Under the pieces are notes generated by a model that searched no databases, was not told the DNA's origin, and was given only the letters and a program-made list of their open reading frames with translations. The translations under genes were made by a program, and so were the position numbers. 64,000 bases of DNA from Egicoccus sp035462025. Lineage in GTDB: Bacteria > Actinomycetota > Nitriliruptoria > Nitriliruptorales > Nitriliruptoraceae. Location: positions 1 through 64,000 of the forward strand of contig DATHUR010000114.1 of the NCBI GenBank assembly GCA_035462025.1, read 5' to 3'. Numbering within the stretch: the stretch's first letter is position 1; each line of letters begins with the position of its first letter. Shown piece after piece: positions 36,731-46,186 of the stretch.

Positions 36731-37204
36731 ATGAAACCCTGGACCCGCACCCGCAAGACCATCGCCGCAGGCGGCCTCGCCGCGGCACTCGCCGTCGGCA
36801 GCGTCGTGCCCGCCCTGGCGCAGGACGCCGACGACACCACCACCGAGACCACCGACGCGTGGGACGACCTGCGCGCCGAGCACCAGGCCGCGTTCGCCGA
36901 GAAGTTGGCCGAGCGGCTCGGACTCGACGCCGGCGAGGTCGCGACGGCCCTCGAGGAGGTCCGCGAGGAACAGCGGGCCGAGAACGAGACCCTGCGCCTC
37001 GAGCACCTCACCGCGCGGCTCGACGAGGCGGTCGCCGCCGGCGACCTGACCCAGGAGGAGGCGGACGCCATCCTCGAAGCGCACGAGAACGGCGAGATGC
37101 CGTTCGGTGGCCGGCGCGGTGGCGCCATGGGCCACGGGCGCGGCATGGGCGGCGGCATGTCCGGCGGTGCCGGCATGTTCGGTGGCTTCGGCGCCTCCGC
37201 CTGA
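36731..37204 (+). CDS. Secreted acidic helical protein with Gly/Met-rich tail
   Basis: 157 residues from ATG 36731, with GAGGAG upstream. A Sec signal peptide (1-30) ends VVPALA before QDADD. The mature part is acidic and helical: DDLRAEHQAAFAEKLAERLG, LDAGEVATALEEVREEQRAE, LDEAVAAGDLTQEEADAILE. The last 30 residues are GRRGGAMGHGRGMGGGMSGG-type. The pattern of short LTQEEAD helices recalls small exported proteins beside two-component genes (CpxP/Spy-like or DUF2680-like), but I cannot assign a family. The two-component system begins 112 bases downstream, beyond two strong hairpins. Confidence 0.72.
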   Translation: MKPWTRTRKTIAAGGLAAALAVGSVVPALAQDADDTTTETTDAWDDLRAEHQAAFAEKLAERLGLDAGEVATALEEVREEQRAENETLRLEHLTARLDEAVAAGDLTQEEADAILEAHENGEMPFGGRRGGAMGHGRGMGGGMSGGAGMFGGFGASA

Positions 37205-37218
37205 CGCAACCACGATGC

Positions 37219-37279
37219 CCGGGGACCCGCGTCGCGGGCCCCGGATCCACCGGGCGGGCCGGACACGGCCCGCCCGGTG
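37219..37279 (+). terminator. Two tandem strong hairpins
   Basis: Hairpin 1 (37219-37244): CCGGGG-A-CCCGC pairs with GCGGG-CCCCGG, eleven pairs with one bulged A and a GTC loop. Hairpin 2 (37248-37279): a perfect 14-bp stem, CACCGGGCGGGCCG against CGGCCCGCCCGGTG, with loop GACA. They separate the secreted-protein gene from the response regulator gene. Confidence 0.75.
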
Positions 37280-37316
37280 ACGTGCGATCATCGCCGCACC
37301 GGCAGGAGCCCGCCGC

Positions 37317-38008
37317 GTGACCGCCCAACCCCCGCCCCCGCACGTGCTCGTCGTCGACGACGACGCCGCGGTGCGCGCATCGCTGCGCCGCGCCCTGGGG
37401 CTGCACGGCTTCGAGGTCACCACGGCACCCGACGGCATCGAGGCGATCCGGCTGGTCGGCCAGAGGAGTCCGGACGTGCTCGTCCTCGACGTGATGATGC
37501 CCGGCGTCGACGGACTCGGCGTGGTCCGCCGGCTGCGCCAGGACGGGCGCGACGTGCCGATCCTGCTGCTGACCGCCCGCGACGCGGTCCCCGATCGTGT
37601 CGACGGACTGACCGTCGGCGCCGACGACTACCTCGTCAAGCCCTTCGCGCTCGAGGAACTCGTCGCGCGCCTGCAGGTGCTGTTGCGCCGGCATCGCCCA
37701 CCCGAGCCGCGACGGATCCACCACCTCGCCGATCTCACGGTCGACCTCGACCGCGTCGTGGTCACCCGCGACGGCGACCCGATCGAGCTGACCCCGACCG
37801 AGTTCGACCTGCTCGCGGTCTTCGCGGAGCACCCCAACATCGTGCTCAGCCGCGAGCAGTTGCACGAGCACGTCTGGGGACCCGACAGCGACGTGACGGC
37901 CAACAGCGTCGAGGTCTACGTCGGCTACCTGCGGCGCAAACTCGAAGCCGGTGGCCGGCCGCGCCTGCTGCACACGGTCCGTGGGTTCGGCTACGCATTG
38001 CGCGCACC

Positions 38009-38012
<4 letters not shown>
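37317..38012 (+). CDS. OmpR/PhoB-type response regulator
   Basis: 231 residues from GTG 37317, with CAGGAG upstream. Receiver domain 1-120: VLVVDDDAAVR, phospho-acceptor Asp58 in VLVLDVMMPGVDGLGV, LLLTARD and KPFALEELVARL. Winged helix 130-230: PIELTPTEFDLLAVFAEHPN, REQLHEHVWG, VEVYVGYLRRKLEAGGRPRL, HTVRGFGYALR. Resembles mycobacterial MprA-type regulators. Its stop overlaps the kinase ATG (ATGA), so the pair is translationally coupled. Confidence 0.95.
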
Positions 38013-39358
<1,346 letters not shown>

Positions 39359-39360
39359 CC

Positions 39361-40083
39361 ATGTCCCGCAACCGCAAGGTCCTCGCCACCACCGTCGTCG
39401 CCGCCGTCGGTGCCGGGGCCGCCATCGCGATCTACCTCTCCGCCGAGGCGCCCGAGGCCGTCGACATCGACGCCGCCGTCGAGCAGGTCGGCGGTGCGGA
39501 CGCGGTGACCGAGGACGCGGAGGCGGACCTCGCCGGTACCTGGTCGGTGGATCCTTCGATCGGCACGTTCAGCGTCACCGAGTCCAGCGGCACGTTCGTC
39601 GGCTTCCGTGTCGCCGAGGAGCTGACGGGTCCGGGCGAGGTCGAAGCCATCGGCCGCACACCGGCGGTGAGCGGCTCGCTCACCCTCGAGGGCACCGTCG
39701 TGACCGAGGCCGGGTTCGAGGCGGACATGACCCAGCTCGTCAGCGACCGCTCGCAACGCGACCGTCGGATGCGTGACGCGGTCGGCGCCGGCACCCACCC
39801 GATGGCGAGCTTCGTGCTGACCGACCCGGTCGAGCTCGGGGCGCTACCCGCGGAGGGCGAGACGGTCCAGATCGCGGCCGAGGGTGAACTGACCGTCAAC
39901 GGCGTGTCCCGGCCCGTCACCGTGCCGCTGGATGCGGCGGTCAGCGACGGCGTCCTGGTGGTCACCGGGTCGTTCCCGATCGTGTTCGCCGACCACGACG
40001 TCACGCCGCCGTCCGCCCCGGTGGTGGTCTCGGTCGACGACAACGGCATCGTCGAACTGCAGCTGTTCCTGTCGCGAGGGTGA
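39361..40083 (+). CDS. YceI-family protein with N-terminal membrane anchor
   Basis: 240 residues. An N-terminal hydrophobic segment (VLATTVVAAVGAGAAIAIYL) serves as signal or anchor. An acidic spacer and the YceI lipocalin-like barrel follow (about 58-240): GTWSVDPSIGTFSVTESSGT, FVGFRVAEELTGPGEVEAIG, VSDRSQRDRRMRDAVGAGTH, PMASFVLTDPVEL, GELTVNGVSRPVTVPLDA and FPIVFADHDVTPPSAPVV. The fold binds isoprenoid-type lipids in known members. The ATG starts two bases after the kinase stop, pointing to an envelope-stress operon. Confidence 0.88.
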   Translation: MSRNRKVLATTVVAAVGAGAAIAIYLSAEAPEAVDIDAAVEQVGGADAVTEDAEADLAGTWSVDPSIGTFSVTESSGTFVGFRVAEELTGPGEVEAIGRTPAVSGSLTLEGTVVTEAGFEADMTQLVSDRSQRDRRMRDAVGAGTHPMASFVLTDPVELGALPAEGETVQIAAEGELTVNGVSRPVTVPLDAAVSDGVLVVTGSFPIVFADHDVTPPSAPVVVSVDDNGIVELQLFLSRG

Positions 40084-40135
40084 TCCGGCGCCGTGCGGAT
40101 ACGGTGTGCGCGACGACCGGCCGGAGGAGACCCAC

Positions 40136-40402
40136 GTGGTGAAAACCGCGCAGGCGCAGGGTGAGCGGGACCCGTTCGCGCCAATCGAGGCATCGCCCCG
40201 CTTCGCCACGCCGCTGGCCGTCCTCGCCCTGGTGATGGCGGTGCTGTGCGTGGTCAGCTACGCCGAGGCGGTCGCCGGACCACTCGGCATGGCGCTCGGC
40301 CTGATCGCCCACGTCAAGGGCAGCCGCCTGGGGATGCCGGCCGCCATCCTCGCGGGTGTCGCCATGATCGCCGGGATGGCGATCACGTTCTTCCTGCGCT
40401 GA
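40136..40402 (+). CDS. Small membrane protein with two helices
   Basis: 88 residues from GTG 40136 (or GTG 40139), with GGAGGAG upstream. A cytoplasmic start (VVKTAQAQGERDPFAPIEAS) is followed by hydrophobic segments at about 29-50 (PLAVLALVMAVLCVVSYAEA) and 66-88 (MPAAILAGVAMIAGMAITFF). It resembles DUF4190-type small membrane proteins in layout; no function known. A TACGGT box lies near 40101. Confidence 0.6.
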   Translation: MVKTAQAQGERDPFAPIEASPRFATPLAVLALVMAVLCVVSYAEAVAGPLGMALGLIAHVKGSRLGMPAAILAGVAMIAGMAITFFLR

Positions 40403-40515
40403 GGCGCTTTTCGCGGACGCGGTCCCCGCGGACCCCGGTCGGGCGGGCGCCGGAGGCGAGGGTCGGGTCAGAGGCGCTCACTACCCTCGCCGGCGAGTCG
40501 AGGACAGGTGCGCAC

Positions 40516-41349
40516 ATGACGTTGGGGTATGCGGGGCGGCTCTTCGCGGTGCGCCTGCCACATCGCGGCGACCACGCGCTGGACCCGGCGGCGGCGCGCG
40601 TGGTGCTGACCGGCGTGCGACAGGTCGCCGCCGCAGGTAGCGAGGCCGGCGTCGGTGAGCTGGCGGTGCTGCTCGATCCGGCCGGGTTCCCGGAGTTTTC
40701 CGACGACGTCGGCGAGCAGGTCGCGCTCGTGCTCCCGCTCAGCAGCGAGGACGCCGACTTCCAGCTCGCATCCGACCACGGCTTCGGGGCGCAGCTCGAG
40801 GCCGCCGGCGCCACCGTGGCCCATGTCGAGGTCCGGTGGGGGCCCGACCACGACCCTGGTGCCAAGAAGTCGCAGGCCGTCGAGCTGACCCGGTTGGCCG
40901 CCTGGCTGCACGAGACCGGGCGGGTGCTGCTGGTCGAGCTGGCGGTCCCCGGTCTGGGCGGGCTCGCCGGGGAGGCGCGGAGCGACGAACTCCTCAAGAC
41001 CGTTCGAGAGATCCGCGAGGTCGGCGTCGAAGCCGATCTGTGGGCGGTGCCCGGGCCCCTCGACGACGAGACCGCGGAGCGTCTCGGCGAGCTGGTACGC
41101 GACGCCGGCCGCGACGACGTCGGCATCCTCGTCACGGACCACGACCTGCGATCGGGGGCCGACGCCGCCGACCCCGGGGTCGGCTCGATCGCCCCGGGGG
41201 CCGTCGGTTTCGTGCTCGGCCCCGAGATCTGGTCGGATGCGCTGGGACGCCGGCGGGACGGCGAGGTCGGCGACGACGCGGCCGCCACGCTGGTCGCCGA
41301 CCGGTTGCGCCAGAAGATTGCGACCGTCGGCGGGTCGAAAGGCACCTGA
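40516..41349 (+). CDS. DUF2090 aldolase-like protein (IolC C-terminal type)
   Basis: 277 residues from ATG 40516. The DUF2090 barrel pattern is recognisable: VAHVEVRWGPDHDPGAKKSQ (usually VRYNPDGD), ELTRLAAWLHETGRVLLVEL-AVP (usually FELLVP), IREVGVEADLWAVPGPLDDE, LVRDAGRDDVGILVTDHD and GAVGFVLGPEIWSDALGRRR. In inositol-degrading bacteria this domain is fused to IolC and acts as 2-deoxy-5-keto-gluconate-6-phosphate aldolase. Here it stands alone with no iol genes near, so the substrate is open. Confidence 0.7.
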   Translation: MTLGYAGRLFAVRLPHRGDHALDPAAARVVLTGVRQVAAAGSEAGVGELAVLLDPAGFPEFSDDVGEQVALVLPLSSEDADFQLASDHGFGAQLEAAGATVAHVEVRWGPDHDPGAKKSQAVELTRLAAWLHETGRVLLVELAVPGLGGLAGEARSDELLKTVREIREVGVEADLWAVPGPLDDETAERLGELVRDAGRDDVGILVTDHDLRSGADAADPGVGSIAPGAVGFVLGPEIWSDALGRRRDGEVGDDAAATLVADRLRQKIATVGGSKGT

Positions 41350-41424
41350 CCCGCGTACCGTCCGTGGCGATGGTCCGGGAACACCGACGACATGCACGCT
41401 CGATGTGCGAGGGAGGTCCGCGCG

Positions 41425-41628
41425 ATGGCGGTCATCAAGACGATCGATCTGGTCGGGGTGTCGACCGAGTCCTGGCGGGACGCGGCGCACAAGGCGCTCG
41501 ACGAAGCCACCAAGACCCTGCGCAATGTCGAGGGGTTCACCGTGCTCGACACCTCGGCCGTCGTCGACGGCACCGAGATCAGCGAGTACCACACCCACGT
41601 GCGGATCCGGTTCCGGATCAGCCGCTGA
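41425..41628 (+). CDS. Dodecin
   Basis: 67 residues from ATG 41425, with GGGAGG upstream. MAVIKTIDLVGVSTESWRDA, AHKALDEATKTLRNVEGFTV, TEISEYHTHVRIRFRISR is the standard dodecin pattern. It forms a hollow dodecamer that stores FMN or riboflavin-type flavins (some also bind CoA), protecting cells from flavin photochemistry. Its end overlaps the converging CarH-like regulator by 11 nt. A TACCGT -10 element lies at 41356-41361, giving a leader of about 55 nt. Confidence 0.93.
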   Translation: MAVIKTIDLVGVSTESWRDAAHKALDEATKTLRNVEGFTVLDTSAVVDGTEISEYHTHVRIRFRISR

Positions 41629-42526
41629 CCGAGCCCCTCGCCGTGACCGCCCGGATCAGCCCCTCGGGCAGGCCGCGCATCGGGCCGTCGTGGACGACCG
41701 CTCCCGGGATCCGGTCCGCGTCCGAGGCCAGGAACCCGGCGCCACCGAGGACCAGGCCGGCACGCTCGAACCGCGGTACGCCCGCGAGGAACGCCTCGGC
41801 GTGCTCGCGGAACAGGGCACCGACCAGCACCACGTCGGGGTCGAGTTCACCGACGGCGCTCACCAGCGCGGCGAGCGGGGTCCGCGGCCCGAGGTAGTGC
41901 ACGCGCCAGCCGGCCTCGGCGGCGACGGCCGCCGCGGCGAGCAGGCCGAGGTCGTGCTCCTCGTGCTCGGGTGCCGCGGCGAGGATGCTCCCACCCGACG
42001 AGCGCACCGACGTCCGGAGCAGACGCTGCAGGCGCGGACGCAGCGTGTTGGTCGCGAAGTGTTCGCGGGCGATGACCCGCGGGTCGTCCCGCCAGCCGTC
42101 ACCGACGTGGCGCAGCACGGGCAGCAGCACCTCGTCGAGGGCGGCCGGGATCTCGAACCGGGCCAGGACGTCGTCGACGAGTCGGTCGGCGGTGGCGGCG
42201 TCGAAGGCGTCGACGCTGGCGGACAACCGCTCGACCAGGCCGGCTGCCGCCGACCCCGATCCCGGAACCGGACGCAGGTGGGTCACCGTGGCCGGTGAGC
42301 GGAGCACCTCGCGGGCCGCGGCAGCGGCCGACCAGCCGCCGTCGAGCAACCGCGACATCGACCGGACGCGTTCGACGTCGGCTTCCCGGTAGAGGCGATG
42401 CCCGCCCTCCGTGCGCTCGGGTTCGAGCAACCCGTAGCGGCGTTCCCACGCCCGCAACGTGGGTACGGCGACGCCGGTGCGTCGCGACACCTCGCCGATG
42501 CGCAGGACTGCTCGGGGATCCGACAC
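41618..42526 (-). CDS. MerR-type regulator with cobalamin-binding domain, CarH-like
   Basis: 302 residues from GTG 42526. The MerR HTH at 8-70 reads LRIGEVSRRTGVAVPTLRAW, ERRYGLLEPERTEGGHRLYR. A B12-cap domain follows, with W145-x9-E155-H156 in GDGWRDDPRVIAREHFATNT. The Rossmann-type B12 domain has the E-x-H-x-x-G axial motif with His191. The spacings Trp to Glu (10) and EH His to axial His (35) equal those I recall for Thermus CarH (Trp131, Glu141, His142, His177), a light-sensing AdoCbl repressor. The residue after the Trp is Arg146, where CarH has the His that captures cobalt after light. Light sensing is therefore possible but altered. Targets unknown; carotenoid genes are not in the window. 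Confidence 0.85.
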   Translation of the reverse strand: MSDPRAVLRIGEVSRRTGVAVPTLRAWERRYGLLEPERTEGGHRLYREADVERVRSMSRLLDGGWSAAAAAREVLRSPATVTHLRPVPGSGSAAAGLVERLSASVDAFDAATADRLVDDVLARFEIPAALDEVLLPVLRHVGDGWRDDPRVIAREHFATNTLRPRLQRLLRTSVRSSGGSILAAAPEHEEHDLGLLAAAAVAAEAGWRVHYLGPRTPLAALVSAVGELDPDVVLVGALFREHAEAFLAGVPRFERAGLVLGGAGFLASDADRIPGAVVHDGPMRGLPEGLIRAVTARGSVSG

Positions 42527-42616
42527 GGGGCGCTAGGTCCTGACAGCTGAGGTGGAGGGTCGCCGGAGGTTCGGTCCCGCGGCGTGGCGCGGACGGGACG
42601 ATGGGACGCTGGAGGC

Positions 42617-42629
42617 TACGTTGGGCGCC
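42617..42629 (+). promoter_or_regulatory. -10 box placed for a leaderless ProA-like transcript
   Basis: TACGTT (42617-42622) ends seven bases before the ATG at 42630, which supports that ATG as the start. Confidence 0.5.
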
Positions 42630-44135
42630 ATGGACGTCCAATCACTCGACGCGCTCGACGCGGGCCAGCCACTGGTGTTCGGCGGCGACCGGATCGTGCA
42701 GGTCTCCGCGGAGCTCGCGGCCGCCTTCCGCGCCGGCGACGCCGTCGTCGTGCTCCAGGACTCCGGCGAGGTGCTCCACCTGCCACGCGAGGACCGTGAA
42801 GCGGCGCGCGACGCGGTCGATGCCGCGGTCGCGGCCTTCGCCGCCATGGGCGAGGTGGACGACGCCACGCTCGACGCCTTCTTCACCGGGTTCGGCGACC
42901 GTCTCGACGACGACGCGACCTTCGCGCCGATCGCCGCGGCGAACGCGGCCGACGTCGCCGCCGCACGCGAGCGGGGACGCTCGACGACGCGGCTGGTGCT
43001 CAACGAACGCATGCGTGCCGACATGGTCGAGGGCCTGCGCAACTGGATCCGCGTCCCGTCGCCGCGCGGACGGGTACTCGACGTCCGTGAGCACGACGGG
43101 TGGCGCCTCGAGCAGGTCAGCGACCGGCTCGGGACGGTCGCGTTCGTCTTCGAGGGCCGGCCGAACGTGTTCGCCGACGCATGCGGTGTCCTGCGCGGCG
43201 GCAACACGGTCGTGTTCCGCATCGGTTCGGATGCGCTCGGCACCGCGCGCGCGATCGTCGAACACGCTCTCGATCCCGCGCTGGCCGCCGCGGGTCTGCC
43301 GGCCGGCGCGGCCTCGTTGGTCGACGCTCCGTCGCATGCCGCGGGCTGGGCGCTGTTCGCCGACCCTCGCCTCGCCTTGGCCGTCGCCCGTGGCTCCGGC
43401 ACGGCGGTGCGGCAGCTGTCGGCGGTGGCCGAACAGGCCGGCAACGCGGTCTCGGCGCACGGCACCGGTGGGGCCTGGATGATCGCCACGGCTGCTGCCG
43501 ACGCCCAGCGGTTCGCCGCCGCGGTCCGGCACTCGCTCGACCGCAAGGTGTGCAACACCCTCAACGTGTGCTGCATCGTCCGTGACCGGGCGGACGACCT
43601 CGTCCCGGTGTTCCTCGACGCAATCGACCGTGCCGCCGCGGATCGCGACACCAACGCCAAGCTGCACGTCGAGGTCGGCAGCACCGATCACGTCCCGCGG
43701 GCGCGTTTCGACCGCTCCGTCGAGATCGTCCGCGCCGAGGGGTCCGTCGAGGAGCCGGCTGCCGAGGTGCAGGCGACCGACGACCTCGGCACCGAGTGGG
43801 AGTGGGAGGACAGCCCCGAGGTGACCCTGGTCGTCGTCGACGACCTCGACCACGCCGTGTCGCTGTTCAACCGGCACAGCCCCCGCTTCGTGCTCTCGGT
43901 GCTCTCCGACGATCCCGCCGACCTCGATCGGGCCTGGCGGGCGGCCGACGCCCCATATGTCGGCGACGGTTTCACCCGGTGGGTCGACGGCCAGTACGCG
44001 TTGGGCACGCCCGAGCTCGGCCTGTCCAACTGGGAACGCGGCCGGCTGTTCGGCCGCAGCGGCATCCTGTCCGGGGACGCGATCCACACGGTGCGTTCCC
44101 GCGTGCGTCAGCACGATCCCGAGGTGCACCGCTAG
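42630..44135 (+). CDS. ProA-like (glutamate-5-semialdehyde dehydrogenase family) protein
   Basis: 501 residues from ATG 42630. The aldehyde-dehydrogenase fold is closest to gamma-glutamyl phosphate reductase: LGTVAFVFEGRPNVFADACG (ProA: YESRPNVTVDAA), VLRGGNTVVFRIGSDALGTA, and the cysteine segment DRKVCNTLNVCCIVRD (ProA: GVCNA-E). ADAPYVGDGFTRWVDGQYAL and GTPELGLSNWERGRLFGRSG match the ProA C-terminus. It is about 80 residues longer than ProA, with a divergent N-terminal domain of about 100 residues. It may be a paralogue with another acyl-phosphate or aldehyde substrate. proB is not adjacent. Its stop overlaps the next gene's start. Confidence 0.75.
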   Translation: MDVQSLDALDAGQPLVFGGDRIVQVSAELAAAFRAGDAVVVLQDSGEVLHLPREDREAARDAVDAAVAAFAAMGEVDDATLDAFFTGFGDRLDDDATFAPIAAANAADVAAARERGRSTTRLVLNERMRADMVEGLRNWIRVPSPRGRVLDVREHDGWRLEQVSDRLGTVAFVFEGRPNVFADACGVLRGGNTVVFRIGSDALGTARAIVEHALDPALAAAGLPAGAASLVDAPSHAAGWALFADPRLALAVARGSGTAVRQLSAVAEQAGNAVSAHGTGGAWMIATAAADAQRFAAAVRHSLDRKVCNTLNVCCIVRDRADDLVPVFLDAIDRAAADRDTNAKLHVEVGSTDHVPRARFDRSVEIVRAEGSVEEPAAEVQATDDLGTEWEWEDSPEVTLVVVDDLDHAVSLFNRHSPRFVLSVLSDDPADLDRAWRAADAPYVGDGFTRWVDGQYALGTPELGLSNWERGRLFGRSGILSGDAIHTVRSRVRQHDPEVHR

Positions 44136-45430
44136 TGGCTGCGGCCGACGACCGCGCGGCGACCGACGCCGGGCGAGGCCCGCACCCGCGTTCGCGCGTC
44201 CGCACCCTGGGCTGGCTCGCCGGCCTGGCCGTCGTGATCACCGCGATCAACCTGCGTCCCGCCGTGACCAGCTTCGGGGCCCTGCTGCCCGACCTGCGCC
44301 AGGACATCGGGATGCCCTCCGGCCTGGCCGGGGTCATCACGACGTTGCCGCCGATCTGTTTCGGGGTCTTCGGGCTGCTGGCGGGCAGGTGGTCCCGGGG
44401 TCGCGACACCGCCCTGGTGCTCAGCGGTGCGATGGTGCTCACCTCGGCCAGCCTGGTCGCGCGGGTCGTCGTCGGCCAACCGGAACTGGTGCTGCTGTGG
44501 ACGGTTCCGGCCCTGGCCGGCATGGCGGCCGGCAACGTGCTGCTCCCCGTCGCCGTCAAGCGCTGGTTCCCCAACCACGTCGGGCGCGCGACCGGGCTGT
44601 ACTCCACCGCGTTGGCGGTGGGGACGGCCCTGGCCGCAGGGGGCTCGGTCCCCGTGGCGCGGGCCTTCGGCACCTGGCGCGCCGGGCTCGGCATGTGGGC
44701 CATCCCACCGCTGCTGGCCATCCCCGTGTGGATGTGGGTCCGCCGGCACGCCGAGACCCCGCCACCGGCCGCCGCGACGAAGGCGTCGCCCGCCGCGGCG
44801 GCTCCGTCCGCCGCAGCCACGTCGGCGTCCTCGACGGTCGCGGCGGAGGTCCCGGCACCGGCCCCGGTCCACCGCCAGCGCAAGGCCTGGGCGCTCGCGG
44901 GGTACTTCGGGCTGCAGAGCCTCGGCGCCTATGCCGTCATGGGCTGGGTGCCCACCATCTTCCAGGACGCCGGGGTCGACGCGTCCACGGCGGGGCTGCT
45001 GCTCGCGCTGATCACCATGCTCGGCGCACCGATCAGCATCGTGCTGCCCGAGATCGCCGCCCGCCGTGACGACCAGCGGGTCTACGTCGCCATCATCGCC
45101 ACGATGGCGGTGTCCGGCTACCTCGGACTGCTGTTCGCGCCCGCGGCGGTCCCGGTGCTGTGGGCGACGCTGATCGGCCTCGGGATGGGCGCGTTCCCGC
45201 TGGCGCTGGTGCTGATCGGACTGCGGGCACGCGGCGCGGACGGCACGGCGCGGCTGTCCTCGCTCAGTCAGGGCGTGGGCTACCTCGTGGCGGCCAGCGG
45301 CCCGGTCTCGATCGGCCTGCTGCACGACGCCACCGGCGCCTGGACCGTGCCGCTGATCGTGCTCATCGGCCTGCAGGTCCCACAGATCGCGTTCGGCCTG
45401 TCCGCCGCAAAGCCAGGCCATGTGGATTGA
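44135..45430 (+). CDS. MFS transporter, CynX/NimT-like
   Basis: 431 residues from GTG 44135, which overlaps the preceding TAG by one base. Twelve TM segments in two halves with an Ala/Pro-rich central loop of about 60 residues (TPPPAAATKASPAAAAPSAA). AVVITAINLRPAVTSFGALL and PDLRQDIGMPSGLAGVITTL are typical of the CynX branch (cyanate/2-nitroimidazole). LPVAVKRWFPNHVGRATGLY and SLSQGVGYLVAASGPVSIGL support this. Translational coupling suggests it carries a substrate or product of the ProA-like enzyme, but the identity is unknown. Confidence 0.83.
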   Translation: MAAADDRAATDAGRGPHPRSRVRTLGWLAGLAVVITAINLRPAVTSFGALLPDLRQDIGMPSGLAGVITTLPPICFGVFGLLAGRWSRGRDTALVLSGAMVLTSASLVARVVVGQPELVLLWTVPALAGMAAGNVLLPVAVKRWFPNHVGRATGLYSTALAVGTALAAGGSVPVARAFGTWRAGLGMWAIPPLLAIPVWMWVRRHAETPPPAAATKASPAAAAPSAAATSASSTVAAEVPAPAPVHRQRKAWALAGYFGLQSLGAYAVMGWVPTIFQDAGVDASTAGLLLALITMLGAPISIVLPEIAARRDDQRVYVAIIATMAVSGYLGLLFAPAAVPVLWATLIGLGMGAFPLALVLIGLRARGADGTARLSSLSQGVGYLVAASGPVSIGLLHDATGAWTVPLIVLIGLQVPQIAFGLSAAKPGHVD

Positions 45431-45535
45431 GGCCTCGCACCGGACATGCGCAACATCCGCCGCCGGCGGTGACCAGTCCGGCAGACGCCTTCGGCCGGGC
45501 AACGTGCTCCGGGCAGAGGAACCGCCGGCAGAGAA

Positions 45536-46186
45536 TCAGAGCAGATCTCGGCCGGCGGCCCAGGCGGTGAGCTCGTGGCGGTTGGACAACTGCAGCTTGC
45601 GCAGCACCGCCGAGACGTGGGTCTCGACCGTCTTGACCGAGATGAACAGCCGGCTGGCGACCTCCTTGTAGGTGTAGCCCCGGGCGATGTGGCGCAGCAC
45701 CTCCTTCTCTCGGGTCGTCAGCTGATCCATCTCGGGATCCTCGCTGCCCATGCCGGGTGGCAGGTCGCCGGCGAAGGCGTCCAGGACGAACCCGGCCAGG
45801 CGCGGCGAGAAGACCGCGTCGCCCTGGTGGACGCGACCGATCGCGTTGACCAGGTCCTCCGGGGAGATCGTCTTGGTCACGTACCCGCGGGCGCCGGCGC
45901 GGATGACCGCGATCACGTCTTCGGCCGCGTCGGACACCGACAGCGCCAGGAACCTGACGTCGGGCAGGGTCTCGTGGACGGCCTGGATCACGGCGCGACC
46001 GCCACCGCCGGGCATGTGCACGTCGAGGAGGACCACCTCGGGCTTGCTCTGGCGGATGCCCTGGATGGCCGCGTCGACATCGCCGGCATCGCCGACGATG
46101 GTTACGTGCGGCCCGAGCTCGGCGCGCACGCCGGCCCGGAACAGGCGGTGGTCGTCGACGAGGAAGACGCGGATGGCGCGGGTCAT
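45536..46186 (-). CDS. LuxR/NarL-type response regulator
   Basis: 216 residues from ATG 46186, with GGGAGC eight bases upstream. Receiver: VFLVDDHRLFRAGVRAEL, phospho-Asp55 in VVLLDVHMPGGGGRAVIQAV and GYVTKTISPEDLVNAI. LuxR HTH at about 150-212: MDQLTTREKEVLRHIARGYT, YKEVASRLFISVKTVETHVS, AVLRKLQLSNRHELTAWA. Start and upstream kinase stop overlap (ATGA). Partner of the PspC-kinase; the pair resembles LiaSR/VraSR envelope-stress systems. Confidence 0.94.
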   Translation of the reverse strand: MTRAIRVFLVDDHRLFRAGVRAELGPHVTIVGDAGDVDAAIQGIRQSKPEVVLLDVHMPGGGGRAVIQAVHETLPDVRFLALSVSDAAEDVIAVIRAGARGYVTKTISPEDLVNAIGRVHQGDAVFSPRLAGFVLDAFAGDLPPGMGSEDPEMDQLTTREKEVLRHIARGYTYKEVASRLFISVKTVETHVSAVLRKLQLSNRHELTAWAAGRDLL

